Source: Gloeotrichia echinulata CP02 (GTDB lineage: Bacteria; Cyanobacteriota; Cyanobacteriia; Cyanobacteriales; Nostocaceae). Taken from it: a stretch of 64,000 bases of DNA. The stretch lies in the NCBI GenBank assembly GCA_038087035.1, contig CP051187.1, positions 2,609,001-2,673,000 of the forward strand. The letters are read 5' to 3'. The position numbers and the translations under genes were made by a program. Below are positions 26,632-35,441 of the stretch, piece after piece (the first letter of the stretch is position 1; every line of letters begins with the position of its first letter). The notes beneath the pieces are model-generated. The model searched no databases, was not told the origin of the DNA, and saw nothing but the letters and a program-made list of their open reading frames with translations.

Positions 26632-29600
26632 ATGCCACGCATCTTTGATAACATTGACTTACAACTGCTACCAATTTTACGAGAAACGCTCAAAGTTTCT
26701 TATCGCGCAGATTTTTGCGTTGGCTATTTCAACCTCAGAGGTTGGCAAAAAATTGATGATTTGATTGAACAGTATATTGGTAGTGAAAAGGCTGGTTGTC
26801 GTCTGCTGATTGGGATGCAAAGTTTACCCAGTGATGAAGTCCAGGCGGCGTTTACCCTGGGTACTGGTGACGGGCGAATTGATAATAGTGCGATCGTACG
26901 CTTCAAAAAACGTATGGCTGCTGAATTTCGCAAACAGTTAACTATTGGTGCGCCGACTAATCAGGATGAAGCGGGGTTGCGGCGATTAAGTCATCAACTA
27001 AAAACTCAGAAATTAATTATTAAACTGTTTCTGCGTCATCCCCTCCATGCAAAATTGTATTTAGTGCATCGTCATGACCCCAACACACCAACCGTGGGAT
27101 TTTTAGGTAGTAGTAATTTGACTCTTCCAGGACTAGCTAAACAAGGGGAATTGAATGTTGATATTTTAGACCATGATGCCTGCCAGAAACTGCAAAAATG
27201 GTTTGATGACCGCTGGAAAGATTATGGCTGTGTAGATATTTCTCAAGAACTAGCAGAAATTATTGATGAGAGTTGGGCGAGGTCAGAATTAATTCCCCCT
27301 TACCATATTTATCTGAAAATTGCTTATCATTTGTCTCATGAAGCAATAGCAGGTTTATCTGAATTTCGCATTCCCCGTGAATTTAATAATCTATTTGATT
27401 TCCAAAAAGCAGCGGTACAATTAGCAGCGCGTCATGTCACCAGACGGGGTGGTGTTTTGGTAGGGGATGTAGTGGGTTTGGGTAAGACTTTAGTCGGAAC
27501 TGCTTTGGCGAAGATATTACAAGAAGATTGTTTTTTAGAAACGCTGATTATTTGTCCCAAAAATTTGGTGCAAATGTGGCAAGAATATGTTGATAACTAT
27601 CGGCTATATGCGAAGGTTTTACCGATTAGTAAAGTGCAGAATCAGTTACCAGAGTTACGCCGCTATCGGCTGGTGTTAATTGATGAAAGTCACAACTTAC
27701 GTAACCGAGAAGGTAAAAGATATCGAGCTATTGCTGAATATATTACTGCCAATGAAAGTAAATGTATTTTACTTTCTGCCACACCTTACAATAAAAGTTA
27801 TCTTGATCTTTCAGCGCAATTGCGGCTATTTGTGCCAGAAGACGAAGATTTGGGATTAAGACCAGAAGCTTTAATTAATCAATTGGGCGGCGGTTCCTTG
27901 GGAGAGTTGGAGTTTATTAGAAAACATCAATGTTCTGTACGTTCTTTAGCTGCTTTTGAAAAAAGCGAGCATCCTGATGACTGGCGAGAGTTAATGAAAC
28001 GCTATATGGTGCGGCGCACTCGCTCATTTATTAAAGAAAATTATGCTAAATCAGACTCTCCTCAATCTTCCATTAATCAGCAGGGAGTGCGTAAATATTT
28101 AGAGTTTGCTGATGGGAGACGTTCTTATTTTCCAGACCGCATTCCTCGAACTATTAAATTTACTTTAGAATCTGCAAATAATGACCCCTATTCTCGCTTG
28201 TATTCTCAGGCTGTAGTAGAAGTAATTAATCAATTAAATCTACCGCGTTATGGTTTAGGTAATTATGTAGCGGCTAAATCTAAACAAGCGCCAACAGAAC
28301 CAGAACAACGCCAGCTTAATGCTTTATTTCGTGGTGGACGTAGGTTAATGGGTTTTTCTCGCACGAATTTATTTAAACGGTTAGAAAGTAGTGGTTTTGC
28401 TTTTATTCTATCACTTGAACGCCACATTCTCCGAAATTTTATCTATTTATATGCTCTGGAACAAGGGTTAGATATTCCTATTGGGACTCAGGATGCTGAG
28501 TTGTTAGATACAAGCAATAATGATGAAGATGCTGATTCTGTAGCAGCAGCTTTGTTTGATACGGAAACAGAAGATGATGTAGATGATTCTTCTTTCCCAG
28601 AAGAGGGAGAAGCTCGAAGTTTAACAGAAAAAAGTTTTCGTCAAAAAGCCGAGTCAATTTACACTCTCTATGCAAACCGATATCAACGGCGTTTTAAGTG
28701 GTTGCGTTCTACATTATTTGACATTAAAAAGTTGAAAACAGATTTACTGGCTGATGCGAAAGCACTGATTAATTTGTTGCAGGACTGTGGTCAATGGAAC
28801 CAAAAGCAAGATGAAAAATTTAATGCTTTGGTTGAATTATTAACAAAAAGTCATCCTCAAGAAAAGGTACTGATTTTCACTCAATTTGCGGATTCAGTCC
28901 GTTACCTCACAGATAATTTACAAGCAAGAAATATTAGCAAGATAGCAGGAGTAACAGGTCAATCTCAAAATCCTACAGAATTCACGGGAAGGTTTAGCCC
29001 TATTAGTAATGGTAAAACTGATAAAGTACCAAAATCTCATGAATTACGTATCTTAATAGCCACTGATGTTTTAAGTGAAGGTCATAACCTGCAAGATTGT
29101 GCAATTATTGTTAACTGGGATTTACCTTGGGCGATTATTAGGCTAATCCAAAGGGCGGGACGGGTAGACAGAATTGGACAAAATGCCGACAATATTCTCT
29201 GTTATTCTTTTCTACCGGCGGAGGGGGTAGAACGTATTATTAATTTACGCGCAAGACTCCGCCAGCGATTACAAGAAAATGCTGAAGTGGTAGGAACTGA
29301 TGAGGCTTTTTTTGAAGATGATTCTACTCAGGTAATTCTCGACCTCTACAATGAAAAGTCTGGAATTTTGGATGGAGAAGAAGATACAGAAGTAGACCTG
29401 ACTTCAGAAGCTTTTCAAATTTGGAAAAAAGCCACTGATGGAAATCCCGCTTTGAAAAAGACAATTGAAGAAATGTCAAATGTAGTTTATTCTACCCGCG
29501 CCCATGCTCCCCAACCTGTACAACCAGAGGGAGTATTACTATATATGAAAACTACTGAGGGTAATGATTCTTTAATTTATGTTGACCGTGAAGGAAATAG

Positions 29601-30051
29601 TGTTTCTCAGTCCCAATTAGGAGTTTTAAAAATGGCTACTTGTGCAGAAAATACTCCGGCTATTCCTAGAGATAAACAGCATCATGAGTTAGTTAAAAAA
29701 GGTGCCCAACTCTTGGCTGAGGAAGAAAAAAATGCAGGTGGTCAGTTGGGAAGACCATCAGGTGCAAGGTTCCGCACTTATGAACGATTGAAAAGTTATG
29801 TTCAAGAAATGAAGGGAACGCTATTTGTAACAGAAGAACTTGTGAAAGCGATTGATGAAATTTACCGTTACCCGTTACGACAGTCAGCAATTGATACTTT
29901 AAATCGACAATTAAAAAGCGGTATTAGTAATCAGCAGTTAGCAGAATTAATTGTAGCCTTGCGGCTGGATGATAGGTTGTGTATTGTCAGTGAAGAAATG
30001 GAGAAACGAGAACCTCAAATTATTTGTTCCCTGGGATTATTTGAGCTTTAA
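26632..30051 (+). CDS. PLD-nuclease/SNF2-type helicase fusion protein
   Basis: This is an 1139-residue protein from ATG 26632 (MPRIFDNIDLQLLPILRE); 35 further upstream codons lack family support. The N-terminal phospholipase-D-like domain has LHAKLYLVHR near residue 137 and GSSNLTLPGL after it, one HKD motif. A superfamily-2 SNF2/RapA-like ATPase follows: Walker A GDVVGLGKTL (about 281), DESH box LVLIDESHNLRN (about 350), LLSATPYNKSY, and helicase C motifs KVLIFTQFADS (about 744), ATDVLSEGHNLQ (about 809) and RAGRVDRIGQ (about 840). It probably translocates on DNA and may cut it. With the methylase gene downstream it forms a candidate defence or restriction pair. Confidence 0.9.
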   Translation: MPRIFDNIDLQLLPILRETLKVSYRADFCVGYFNLRGWQKIDDLIEQYIGSEKAGCRLLIGMQSLPSDEVQAAFTLGTGDGRIDNSAIVRFKKRMAAEFRKQLTIGAPTNQDEAGLRRLSHQLKTQKLIIKLFLRHPLHAKLYLVHRHDPNTPTVGFLGSSNLTLPGLAKQGELNVDILDHDACQKLQKWFDDRWKDYGCVDISQELAEIIDESWARSELIPPYHIYLKIAYHLSHEAIAGLSEFRIPREFNNLFDFQKAAVQLAARHVTRRGGVLVGDVVGLGKTLVGTALAKILQEDCFLETLIICPKNLVQMWQEYVDNYRLYAKVLPISKVQNQLPELRRYRLVLIDESHNLRNREGKRYRAIAEYITANESKCILLSATPYNKSYLDLSAQLRLFVPEDEDLGLRPEALINQLGGGSLGELEFIRKHQCSVRSLAAFEKSEHPDDWRELMKRYMVRRTRSFIKENYAKSDSPQSSINQQGVRKYLEFADGRRSYFPDRIPRTIKFTLESANNDPYSRLYSQAVVEVINQLNLPRYGLGNYVAAKSKQAPTEPEQRQLNALFRGGRRLMGFSRTNLFKRLESSGFAFILSLERHILRNFIYLYALEQGLDIPIGTQDAELLDTSNNDEDADSVAAALFDTETEDDVDDSSFPEEGEARSLTEKSFRQKAESIYTLYANRYQRRFKWLRSTLFDIKKLKTDLLADAKALINLLQDCGQWNQKQDEKFNALVELLTKSHPQEKVLIFTQFADSVRYLTDNLQARNISKIAGVTGQSQNPTEFTGRFSPISNGKTDKVPKSHELRILIATDVLSEGHNLQDCAIIVNWDLPWAIIRLIQRAGRVDRIGQNADNILCYSFLPAEGVERIINLRARLRQRLQENAEVVGTDEAFFEDDSTQVILDLYNEKSGILDGEEDTEVDLTSEAFQIWKKATDGNPALKKTIEEMSNVVYSTRAHAPQPVQPEGVLLYMKTTEGNDSLIYVDREGNSVSQSQLGVLKMATCAENTPAIPRDKQHHELVKKGAQLLAEEEKNAGGQLGRPSGARFRTYERLKSYVQEMKGTLFVTEELVKAIDEIYRYPLRQSAIDTLNRQLKSGISNQQLAELIVALRLDDRLCIVSEEMEKREPQIICSLGLFEL

Positions 30052-30607
30052 TAATTGATATAGCATTTCTCTGTCAAGTAAGGTACAGGAACCCCAGGTA
30101 GGGGCGCAAGGCCTTGCGCCCCTACAGATTATCGATGTGTTGCAAAGATTTTTTGAATTGGTATTACAGCCATTTTCAGCTAAATAAACGATGGGGTAGG
30201 GGCACAAGGCCTTGCGCTCCCTACGAGTATCTGTGGTTATTGGGTGAAAATTACTGTAAAGGCGGTTCTTCTGCTTTGAGGTACGGATATCCATTCTCAG
30301 TCAGAGACTGCGAACCAGACGCAAGACAACCCGCTACAAAGCGTAGGAATTTATTTCCCAGATCTTAATCCAGTAACACGGTAATTTATTTTACTTCTTT
30401 AATAAAATTTACGCGAAAATACTCAGCTATTCTCTTAACAAAGAATTTATAAATAATCCATTAGGTATAAAAAAGCATTTGTAAGCAACCCTAGGAATGA
30501 TAGAGTCTGCATTGAGCAGGCTTGCTTTTCTTAGCCGCAGATTCAATATCTGTGGGGCTTATTTGCCATGCTTTTTTCTGGCTAGTGCTGTCTATGAATA
30601 GTATATT
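30052..30607. other. 556-bp spacer between helicase and methylase genes
   Basis: Holds two GGGGCGCAAGGCCTTGCGCC-type palindromes (30098-30125 and 30196-30224, the second within a 95-bp MITE-like copy), then about 230 bases of AT-rich sequence that could contain a promoter for the methylase. CCGCAGATTCAATATCTGTGG (about 30535-30555) is an imperfect palindrome shortly before the start codon. Confidence 0.6.
30160..30258. repeat. MITE-like 95-bp palindromic repeat, copy
   Basis: CATTTTCAGCTAAATAAACG, the GGGGCACAAGGCCTTGCGCTCC core, then GAGTATCTGTGGTTATTGGGTGAAAATTACTGTA. Its termini are short inverted repeats (TTTTCA/TGAAAA). Confidence 0.8.
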
Positions 30608-33600
30608 ATGGCACTTGATTTTAAACGCACACGGGATTTACTCTATAACTTTCAGTTCGAGGATTTGTTTATAGAGGAGTTGGGTTGGTCACAAGCAACA
30701 CGTAGAAAACCTGTCCCGTTGGAAATTGAGGAACAGGCTTATGAGTACAAATGCATTGCTGAATTGTCGGGAGTAGCTGTCTTTGAAGTTAGCGCAGCAA
30801 ATGGCGCAATTCCAGAGCGGAAAAATCACGCTGCTATTTACCAAGAAATTACTAAGTTAAAGGCTGAAAATCTCTTAATTTTTATTGATAATCCACGCAC
30901 TCGCAGTCTTTGGTATTGGGTGAAGCGAGAAGGAAATAAAAGTTTGATTCGTGACCATTTGTATGTAAAAGGTCAACCGGGAGATTTATTTTTAAGTAAG
31001 CTTGGTTCTCTGGTTATTGATATTACGGAACTGGAAGATGATGGACTTTCGGTTATAGAAATTGCTCACAGATTGCAAAAGGCTTTTGATGTTGAGCGAG
31101 TCACTAAACAGTTTTATAAGGCTTTTCAAGAACAGCATCAGCAATTTTTGGGCTACGTTAAAGGAATTAATAACGAAAATGACCGCCGTTGGTATACTTC
31201 GGTGCTGCTCAACAGAATGATGTTTGTTTATTTTCTGCAACGCAAAAGATTTATTAATGATGGTGATTTAAATTATTTAGAAAATCAACTCGCAGCTAGT
31301 AAGCAAAGAGGCGAAAATCTTTTTTATCAGGAATTTCTCCAAGCTTTATTTTTTGAAAGTTTTGCTAAACCAGAGACTGACCGTGACCCATCTGTTCAAG
31401 GGTTGGTAGGAAATGTTAAATATCTCAATGGTGGTTTATTTTTAAAGCACCGGATTGAGCAAGAATATAATATTACAATAGCGGATGAAGCCTTTACCCA
31501 AGTTCTCAATTTATTTGCTGGTTATTCTTGGAATTTGGATGATACGCCAGAGGGTAAGGACGATGAAATAAACCCCGATGTTTTAGGGTACATATTTGAA
31601 AAATACATCAATCAAAAGGCTTTTGGTGCTTACTATACTAGACCACAAATAACTGAATATCTTTGTGACAGAACGATTCACAAATTAATCGTAGACCAGA
31701 TTAATGCTGCAATATCAGATAAATATACACCTTTTGAAGATATTAACGAATTGTTGCTCAAGCTAGATACTAATGTTTGTCGTCTATTAATTAAAGATAT
31801 TCTGCCAAATTTATCAATTCTTGACCCGGCTTGCGGTTCTGGTGCATTTCTCATTGCGGCTATGAAAACCTTAATTCAAGTTTATAGTGCGGTGATTGGC
31901 ACGATTGACTTGATGGGAGATGCAAGTTTAAAGCAGGAAATGGAAGATACAAGAAAGTTACATAAGTCTCTATCTTATTATATTAAAAAGAAGATTGTAA
32001 CTGATAACCTCTATGGTGTTGACATTATGGAGGAAGCTACAGAAATTGCTAAATTGCGTTTGTTTTTAGCTTTGGTTTCTGCGGCTCATGATGTGGATGA
32101 ATTGAAACCGCTACCGAATATTGATTTTAATATTATGGCGGGTAATTCACTGATTGGTTTAATCAAAGTAGATGAAACGGCTTTTGATACGGTAGGAAAT
32201 GCGAAACAAGGTAATTTATTACAGGCGCTGGCTGCAGCTAATTACAAGGCGATTTTAGCAGATAAAAATAAGTCAATAGAACTTTACAAAAAACACGCTT
32301 TTATTCCTGGAGAGGAACAGTTAGCTGGTGGTGATGAGGGAACTGAGCAAAATAGCAGGTTGTTAAATTTGCGGCGACATATTGAAAAGCTTAATCAGGA
32401 ATCGCAAGCTAAGTTAAATGGTTTGTTGTTGGATGAGTTTAGTAAGCAGTTGGGTATTAAGTATGAGGAAGTGCAGTTAAGTGGTAAATCACAGAAGCGG
32501 GTTTTAAATGTTGATGATATTACTGCTTTAAAGCCTTTTCACTGGGGTTATCATTTTGATAAGGTTTTAGCGCGGGGTGGGTTTGATGCGATTATCACTA
32601 ATCCACCGTGGGAAATTTTTAAACCACAAGCTAAAGAGTTTTTCGCCCAGCATAATGAATTGGTGACGAAGAACAAAATGGATATCAAGGCTTTTGAAAA
32701 AGAACAGAAAAAGCTGTTACAAAATCCAGAAATTGCAGAAGCTTGGTTAGAGTATCAGAGTCAATATCCCTACGTCAGTGCTTATTATCGTTCTTCAGAA
32801 AATTATAAAAATCAGATTTCTATAGTTAACGGTAAAAAAGCTGGGACAGATATTAATCTCTATAAATTATTTGTCGAACGCTGTTTTCATTTACTGCGTG
32901 ATGCGGGTGAGTGTGGAATTGTAATTCCTAGCGGAATCTACACTGATTTAGGAACTAAGCAATTGCGAGAAATGTTGTTTAGTCAAACAAAGGTGACTGG
33001 GTTATTTTGTTTGGAGAATCGTAAAACAATTTTTGAAGAAGTTCATAGCCGTTTTAAATTTGTTGTCCTTACTTTTGTAAAAGGTGGTATAACAACTGAA
33101 TTTCCCTCAGCTTTTATGCGGCTTGATGTGCAGGAATTAGAAAGATTTCCTAGTAAAGAGAGTTTAGAAATTAATGTTAATATGGTACGGCGACTATCGC
33201 CTGATTCGCTTTCGGTGATGGAGGTTAAAAATAATCTTGACTATAGTATAGCAACAAAAATAATAAATCATCTGCCTTTAAGCGAAACTAAATCTGGATT
33301 TGAACATATCAAATTTACTCGTGAATTAGCTCCAGATTCTAAATCTAAATTTTTCCGAACTTCTCCAGGAAAGGATTTAGCTCCTCTTTTTGAGGGGAAA
33401 ATGATGCACCAATTTACCCACAAACATATAACAACGGCGAAGTATTGGATAAAAGAAGCAGATGCTAGAACTATAATTCTGGGAAAAGTTGAAGATAAAG
33501 GACAAAAACTTGACTATCAGGATTATAGACTTGGATTCCGTAAAATAGCTAGTAGTACAAATGAGAGGACAATGATTGCGACTATTATACCTCCATCTTT

Positions 33601-34069
33601 ATGCCTAGAAAATATCCAAACAGTAAAAATGCTGGATGAAGATGGAAATCAAGAAGTTTCATATGATGAAATTCTATATTTATGTGCTGTTTTCAACAGC
33701 TTTACCTATGATTCATTGCTGAGGTTAAAAGTATCTGCGAATATCAACTTCTTTTTTGTATACAGCACACAAGTACCGTTTTTGAAACCAAGCGATCGCT
33801 ATTTTTCTGACATTGTACAACGGACAGCCAAACTCATATGCACCACCCCAGAATTTGACGAACTCGCGCAAGAAGTCGGACTAGGTTCCCACACAAACGG
33901 CGTCACCGACGAAACAGAACGCGCCAAACTCCGCGCCGAACTTGATGGCATGATAGCGCATCTCTACGGCTTAACTGCAGTAGAATTTGAATATATCCTC
34001 AGCACATTTCCCATAGTTAGCGAACAAGTTAAGCAAGATGCATTAGCTGCTTATCGTAATATAGATTAA
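30608..34069 (+). CDS. Eco57I-like DNA adenine methylase (type IIG/BREX-like architecture)
   Basis: This is an 1153-residue protein. Residues 1-150 are an N-terminal domain of uncertain fold; 320-345 has the ADEAFTQVL...DPDVLGYIFEKYIN type segment that precedes the catalytic domain; SAM motif I is LDPACGSGAFLIAAM (about 407) and the amino-methyltransferase motif IV is ITNPPWEIF (about 661). C-terminal third resembles target-recognition regions of Eco57I/PglX-type enzymes. It should methylate adenine N6 at a specific DNA site. A canonical PD-ExK nuclease motif is not clear in the N-terminus, so cleavage may be supplied by the PLD/SNF2 protein encoded upstream. Start MALDFKRTRDLLYNF is typical. 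Confidence 0.9.
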   Translation: MALDFKRTRDLLYNFQFEDLFIEELGWSQATRRKPVPLEIEEQAYEYKCIAELSGVAVFEVSAANGAIPERKNHAAIYQEITKLKAENLLIFIDNPRTRSLWYWVKREGNKSLIRDHLYVKGQPGDLFLSKLGSLVIDITELEDDGLSVIEIAHRLQKAFDVERVTKQFYKAFQEQHQQFLGYVKGINNENDRRWYTSVLLNRMMFVYFLQRKRFINDGDLNYLENQLAASKQRGENLFYQEFLQALFFESFAKPETDRDPSVQGLVGNVKYLNGGLFLKHRIEQEYNITIADEAFTQVLNLFAGYSWNLDDTPEGKDDEINPDVLGYIFEKYINQKAFGAYYTRPQITEYLCDRTIHKLIVDQINAAISDKYTPFEDINELLLKLDTNVCRLLIKDILPNLSILDPACGSGAFLIAAMKTLIQVYSAVIGTIDLMGDASLKQEMEDTRKLHKSLSYYIKKKIVTDNLYGVDIMEEATEIAKLRLFLALVSAAHDVDELKPLPNIDFNIMAGNSLIGLIKVDETAFDTVGNAKQGNLLQALAAANYKAILADKNKSIELYKKHAFIPGEEQLAGGDEGTEQNSRLLNLRRHIEKLNQESQAKLNGLLLDEFSKQLGIKYEEVQLSGKSQKRVLNVDDITALKPFHWGYHFDKVLARGGFDAIITNPPWEIFKPQAKEFFAQHNELVTKNKMDIKAFEKEQKKLLQNPEIAEAWLEYQSQYPYVSAYYRSSENYKNQISIVNGKKAGTDINLYKLFVERCFHLLRDAGECGIVIPSGIYTDLGTKQLREMLFSQTKVTGLFCLENRKTIFEEVHSRFKFVVLTFVKGGITTEFPSAFMRLDVQELERFPSKESLEINVNMVRRLSPDSLSVMEVKNNLDYSIATKIINHLPLSETKSGFEHIKFTRELAPDSKSKFFRTSPGKDLAPLFEGKMMHQFTHKHITTAKYWIKEADARTIILGKVEDKGQKLDYQDYRLGFRKIASSTNERTMIATIIPPSLCLENIQTVKMLDEDGNQEVSYDEILYLCAVFNSFTYDSLLRLKVSANINFFFVYSTQVPFLKPSDRYFSDIVQRTAKLICTTPEFDELAQEVGLGSHTNGVTDETERAKLRAELDGMIAHLYGLTAVEFEYILSTFPIVSEQVKQDALAAYRNID

Positions 34070-34127
34070 AATTTCTCTTAACCATTGTTGATTGACTTAC
34101 AGCAGATTGCAGGTAAATGAGGTACAG

Positions 34128-34226
34128 ATATTACAATAATTTTCAGGTAAATAGACCACGCTTTTGGGGCGCAAGGCCTTGCGCCCCTACAAGGATCTGT
34201 GGTTCAAAGAAATGAAAATTGCTGTA
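34128..34226. repeat. MITE-like 95-bp palindromic repeat, copy
   Basis: AATAATTTTCAGGTAAATAGACCACGC, the GGGGCGCAAGGCCTTGCGCCCC core and ACAAGGATCTGTGGTTCAAAG...ATGAAAATTGCTGTA. It separates the convergent methylase and Uma2 genes. Confidence 0.82.
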
Positions 34227-34235
34227 TATTTAAAT

Positions 34236-34874
34236 TTACAAAGCAGCATTAAAAACCTCCTGTGCGGTAAGATTTAATTGGGGGAAAATGTGAGAAATAA
34301 TTAAATCATTGCCAGTAAACTTAGTAACTTGATATTCATCTCCAACAAACTGACAAACCGAGAAAGTAGGCTGTTTTGGGTCTCCAATGAATTTTTTACC
34401 CCCTAGAGCTTTATAATCAGCAATCCAGAATTCAGGAATACCCATCTCTACCCTTCGGGAAGGGCTTCGCCCAACATAGTCCGCAAACTTCTTATGGTAA
34501 TCATCACGCCAATTTGTACTAACTACTTCAACTACCAAAGGAATAGAAGCAGCCTGAGTAACCGTGGACTCCTTTTGAAAAAGAGGTTCGTTAGGAAGAT
34601 TATCAAGATTTAGTAACAATACGTCAGGTGAATAAACTGATTCAGCGCTGGGAGTTTTAATAAATGAGGTTTTAGGAATAGTGAATGGTAATTTTAACCG
34701 TCTGTACTCCAAGGTAATTTCTGCTGCTAAAAACCCGACAACTTTTTCATGATCTCCGGTTGGTGGCGCCATTTCAACTATTACTCCATTATATAGCTCG
34801 TAGCACTTCCCGTTATTAGGAAACCACTCAATAAATTCTGCAGAAGTTATCAGCTTGGGTAGAGTTTTGGTCAT
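34236..34874 (-). CDS. Uma2 family endonuclease-like protein with repeat-derived insert
   Basis: This is a 212-residue DUF820 protein from ATG 34874 (MTKTLPKLITSAEF); a start five codons upstream is possible. Family motifs: CYELYNGVIVEMAPPTGDH, YSPDVLLLN (Asp), PLVVEVVSTNW (Glu) and KKFADYV...MGIPEFWIADY. Between the last two parts about nine extra residues (GRSPSRRVE) are encoded by a palindromic repeat at 34448-34475, interrupting the usual ADYxxxGIPEYW motif. The repeat sits in frame. It is distinct from the Uma2 gene at 25745 and closes the island on the right. Confidence 0.86.
   Translation of the reverse strand: MTKTLPKLITSAEFIEWFPNNGKCYELYNGVIVEMAPPTGDHEKVVGFLAAEITLEYRRLKLPFTIPKTSFIKTPSAESVYSPDVLLLNLDNLPNEPLFQKESTVTQAASIPLVVEVVSTNWRDDYHKKFADYVGRSPSRRVEMGIPEFWIADYKALGGKKFIGDPKQPTFSVCQFVGDEYQVTKFTGNDLIISHIFPQLNLTAQEVFNAAL
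34448..34475. repeat. Small palindromic repeat inside coding sequence
   Basis: CTACCCTTCGGGAAGGGCTT followed by CGCCCAAC, containing a CCCTT/AAGGG hairpin. Similar words lie between genes (for example TCTCCCAAAGGGAGAGGC at about 2252). It adds nine codons to the Uma2 gene. Confidence 0.78.
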
Positions 34875-34900
34875 AGTACATTCATCCACATATATTTGAT

Positions 34901-35314
34901 CTAATTACAAACCCACTTCCACAGAGGATGGGTTTGTCCCTGCTGACGGATGCGACAGACTTGTTTTTCTAAACGCTGCTTTTCGCCTTCTGGTATTCCT
35001 AATAAAATATTACGACTTTGCCAAATTAAAACACCAGCGGTCATCCCGATACAAAAAGCTAAACCCAAGGTAGACAGTGGATGGTACAAAAGTCCATATC
35101 GCAGGGATACCCAGGTAAAATTTTGTCGCCACAAAGCAATTTCTTCGCGCAGATTCCACAAGCAAACAGGCGAAATAGTGAGCCATAAAAAACCAACAAA
35201 CAACCACCTACCGTACACTGTCAGATGGTGTAGCTTTTGTACTTGTTCAGCAAAAGATGGGTCAGAGTTTTCGGTATTGTTACCAATGATTGGTGGTTGT
35301 TCCGGTTGATCCAT
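34901..35314 (-). CDS. Hypothetical two-helix membrane protein
   Basis: This is a 137-residue protein with two membrane segments (RWLFVGFLWLTISPVCLWNL, about residues 36-55, and LGLAFCIGMTAGVLIW, about 80-97), an acidic Asn/Glu-rich N-terminus and a basic C-terminus. I recognise it only as a conserved cyanobacterial hypothetical. It lies upstream of nothing obvious; the same-strand secF-secD genes are on its other side, separated by G-rich repeats. Confidence 0.65.
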   Translation of the reverse strand: MDQPEQPPIIGNNTENSDPSFAEQVQKLHHLTVYGRWLFVGFLWLTISPVCLWNLREEIALWRQNFTWVSLRYGLLYHPLSTLGLAFCIGMTAGVLIWQSRNILLGIPEGEKQRLEKQVCRIRQQGQTHPLWKWVCN

Positions 35315-35329
35315 AGAAGATGGGAGGTA

Positions 35330-35425
35330 GGGAGATGGGGAGGTGAGGGAATGGGGAATTAGTCAGATGGGGAAGGTAGCGAGATGGGGGAAATAACTCC
35401 TAACTCCTAACTCCTAACTCCTAAC
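35330..35425. repeat. G-rich and ACTCCTA heptamer repeats
   Basis: Irregular GATGGGG words followed by four ACTCCTA units, downstream of the hypothetical membrane-protein start and before the secF stop. Confidence 0.75.
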
Positions 35426-35441
35426 TTCCCTTAATTATGGA

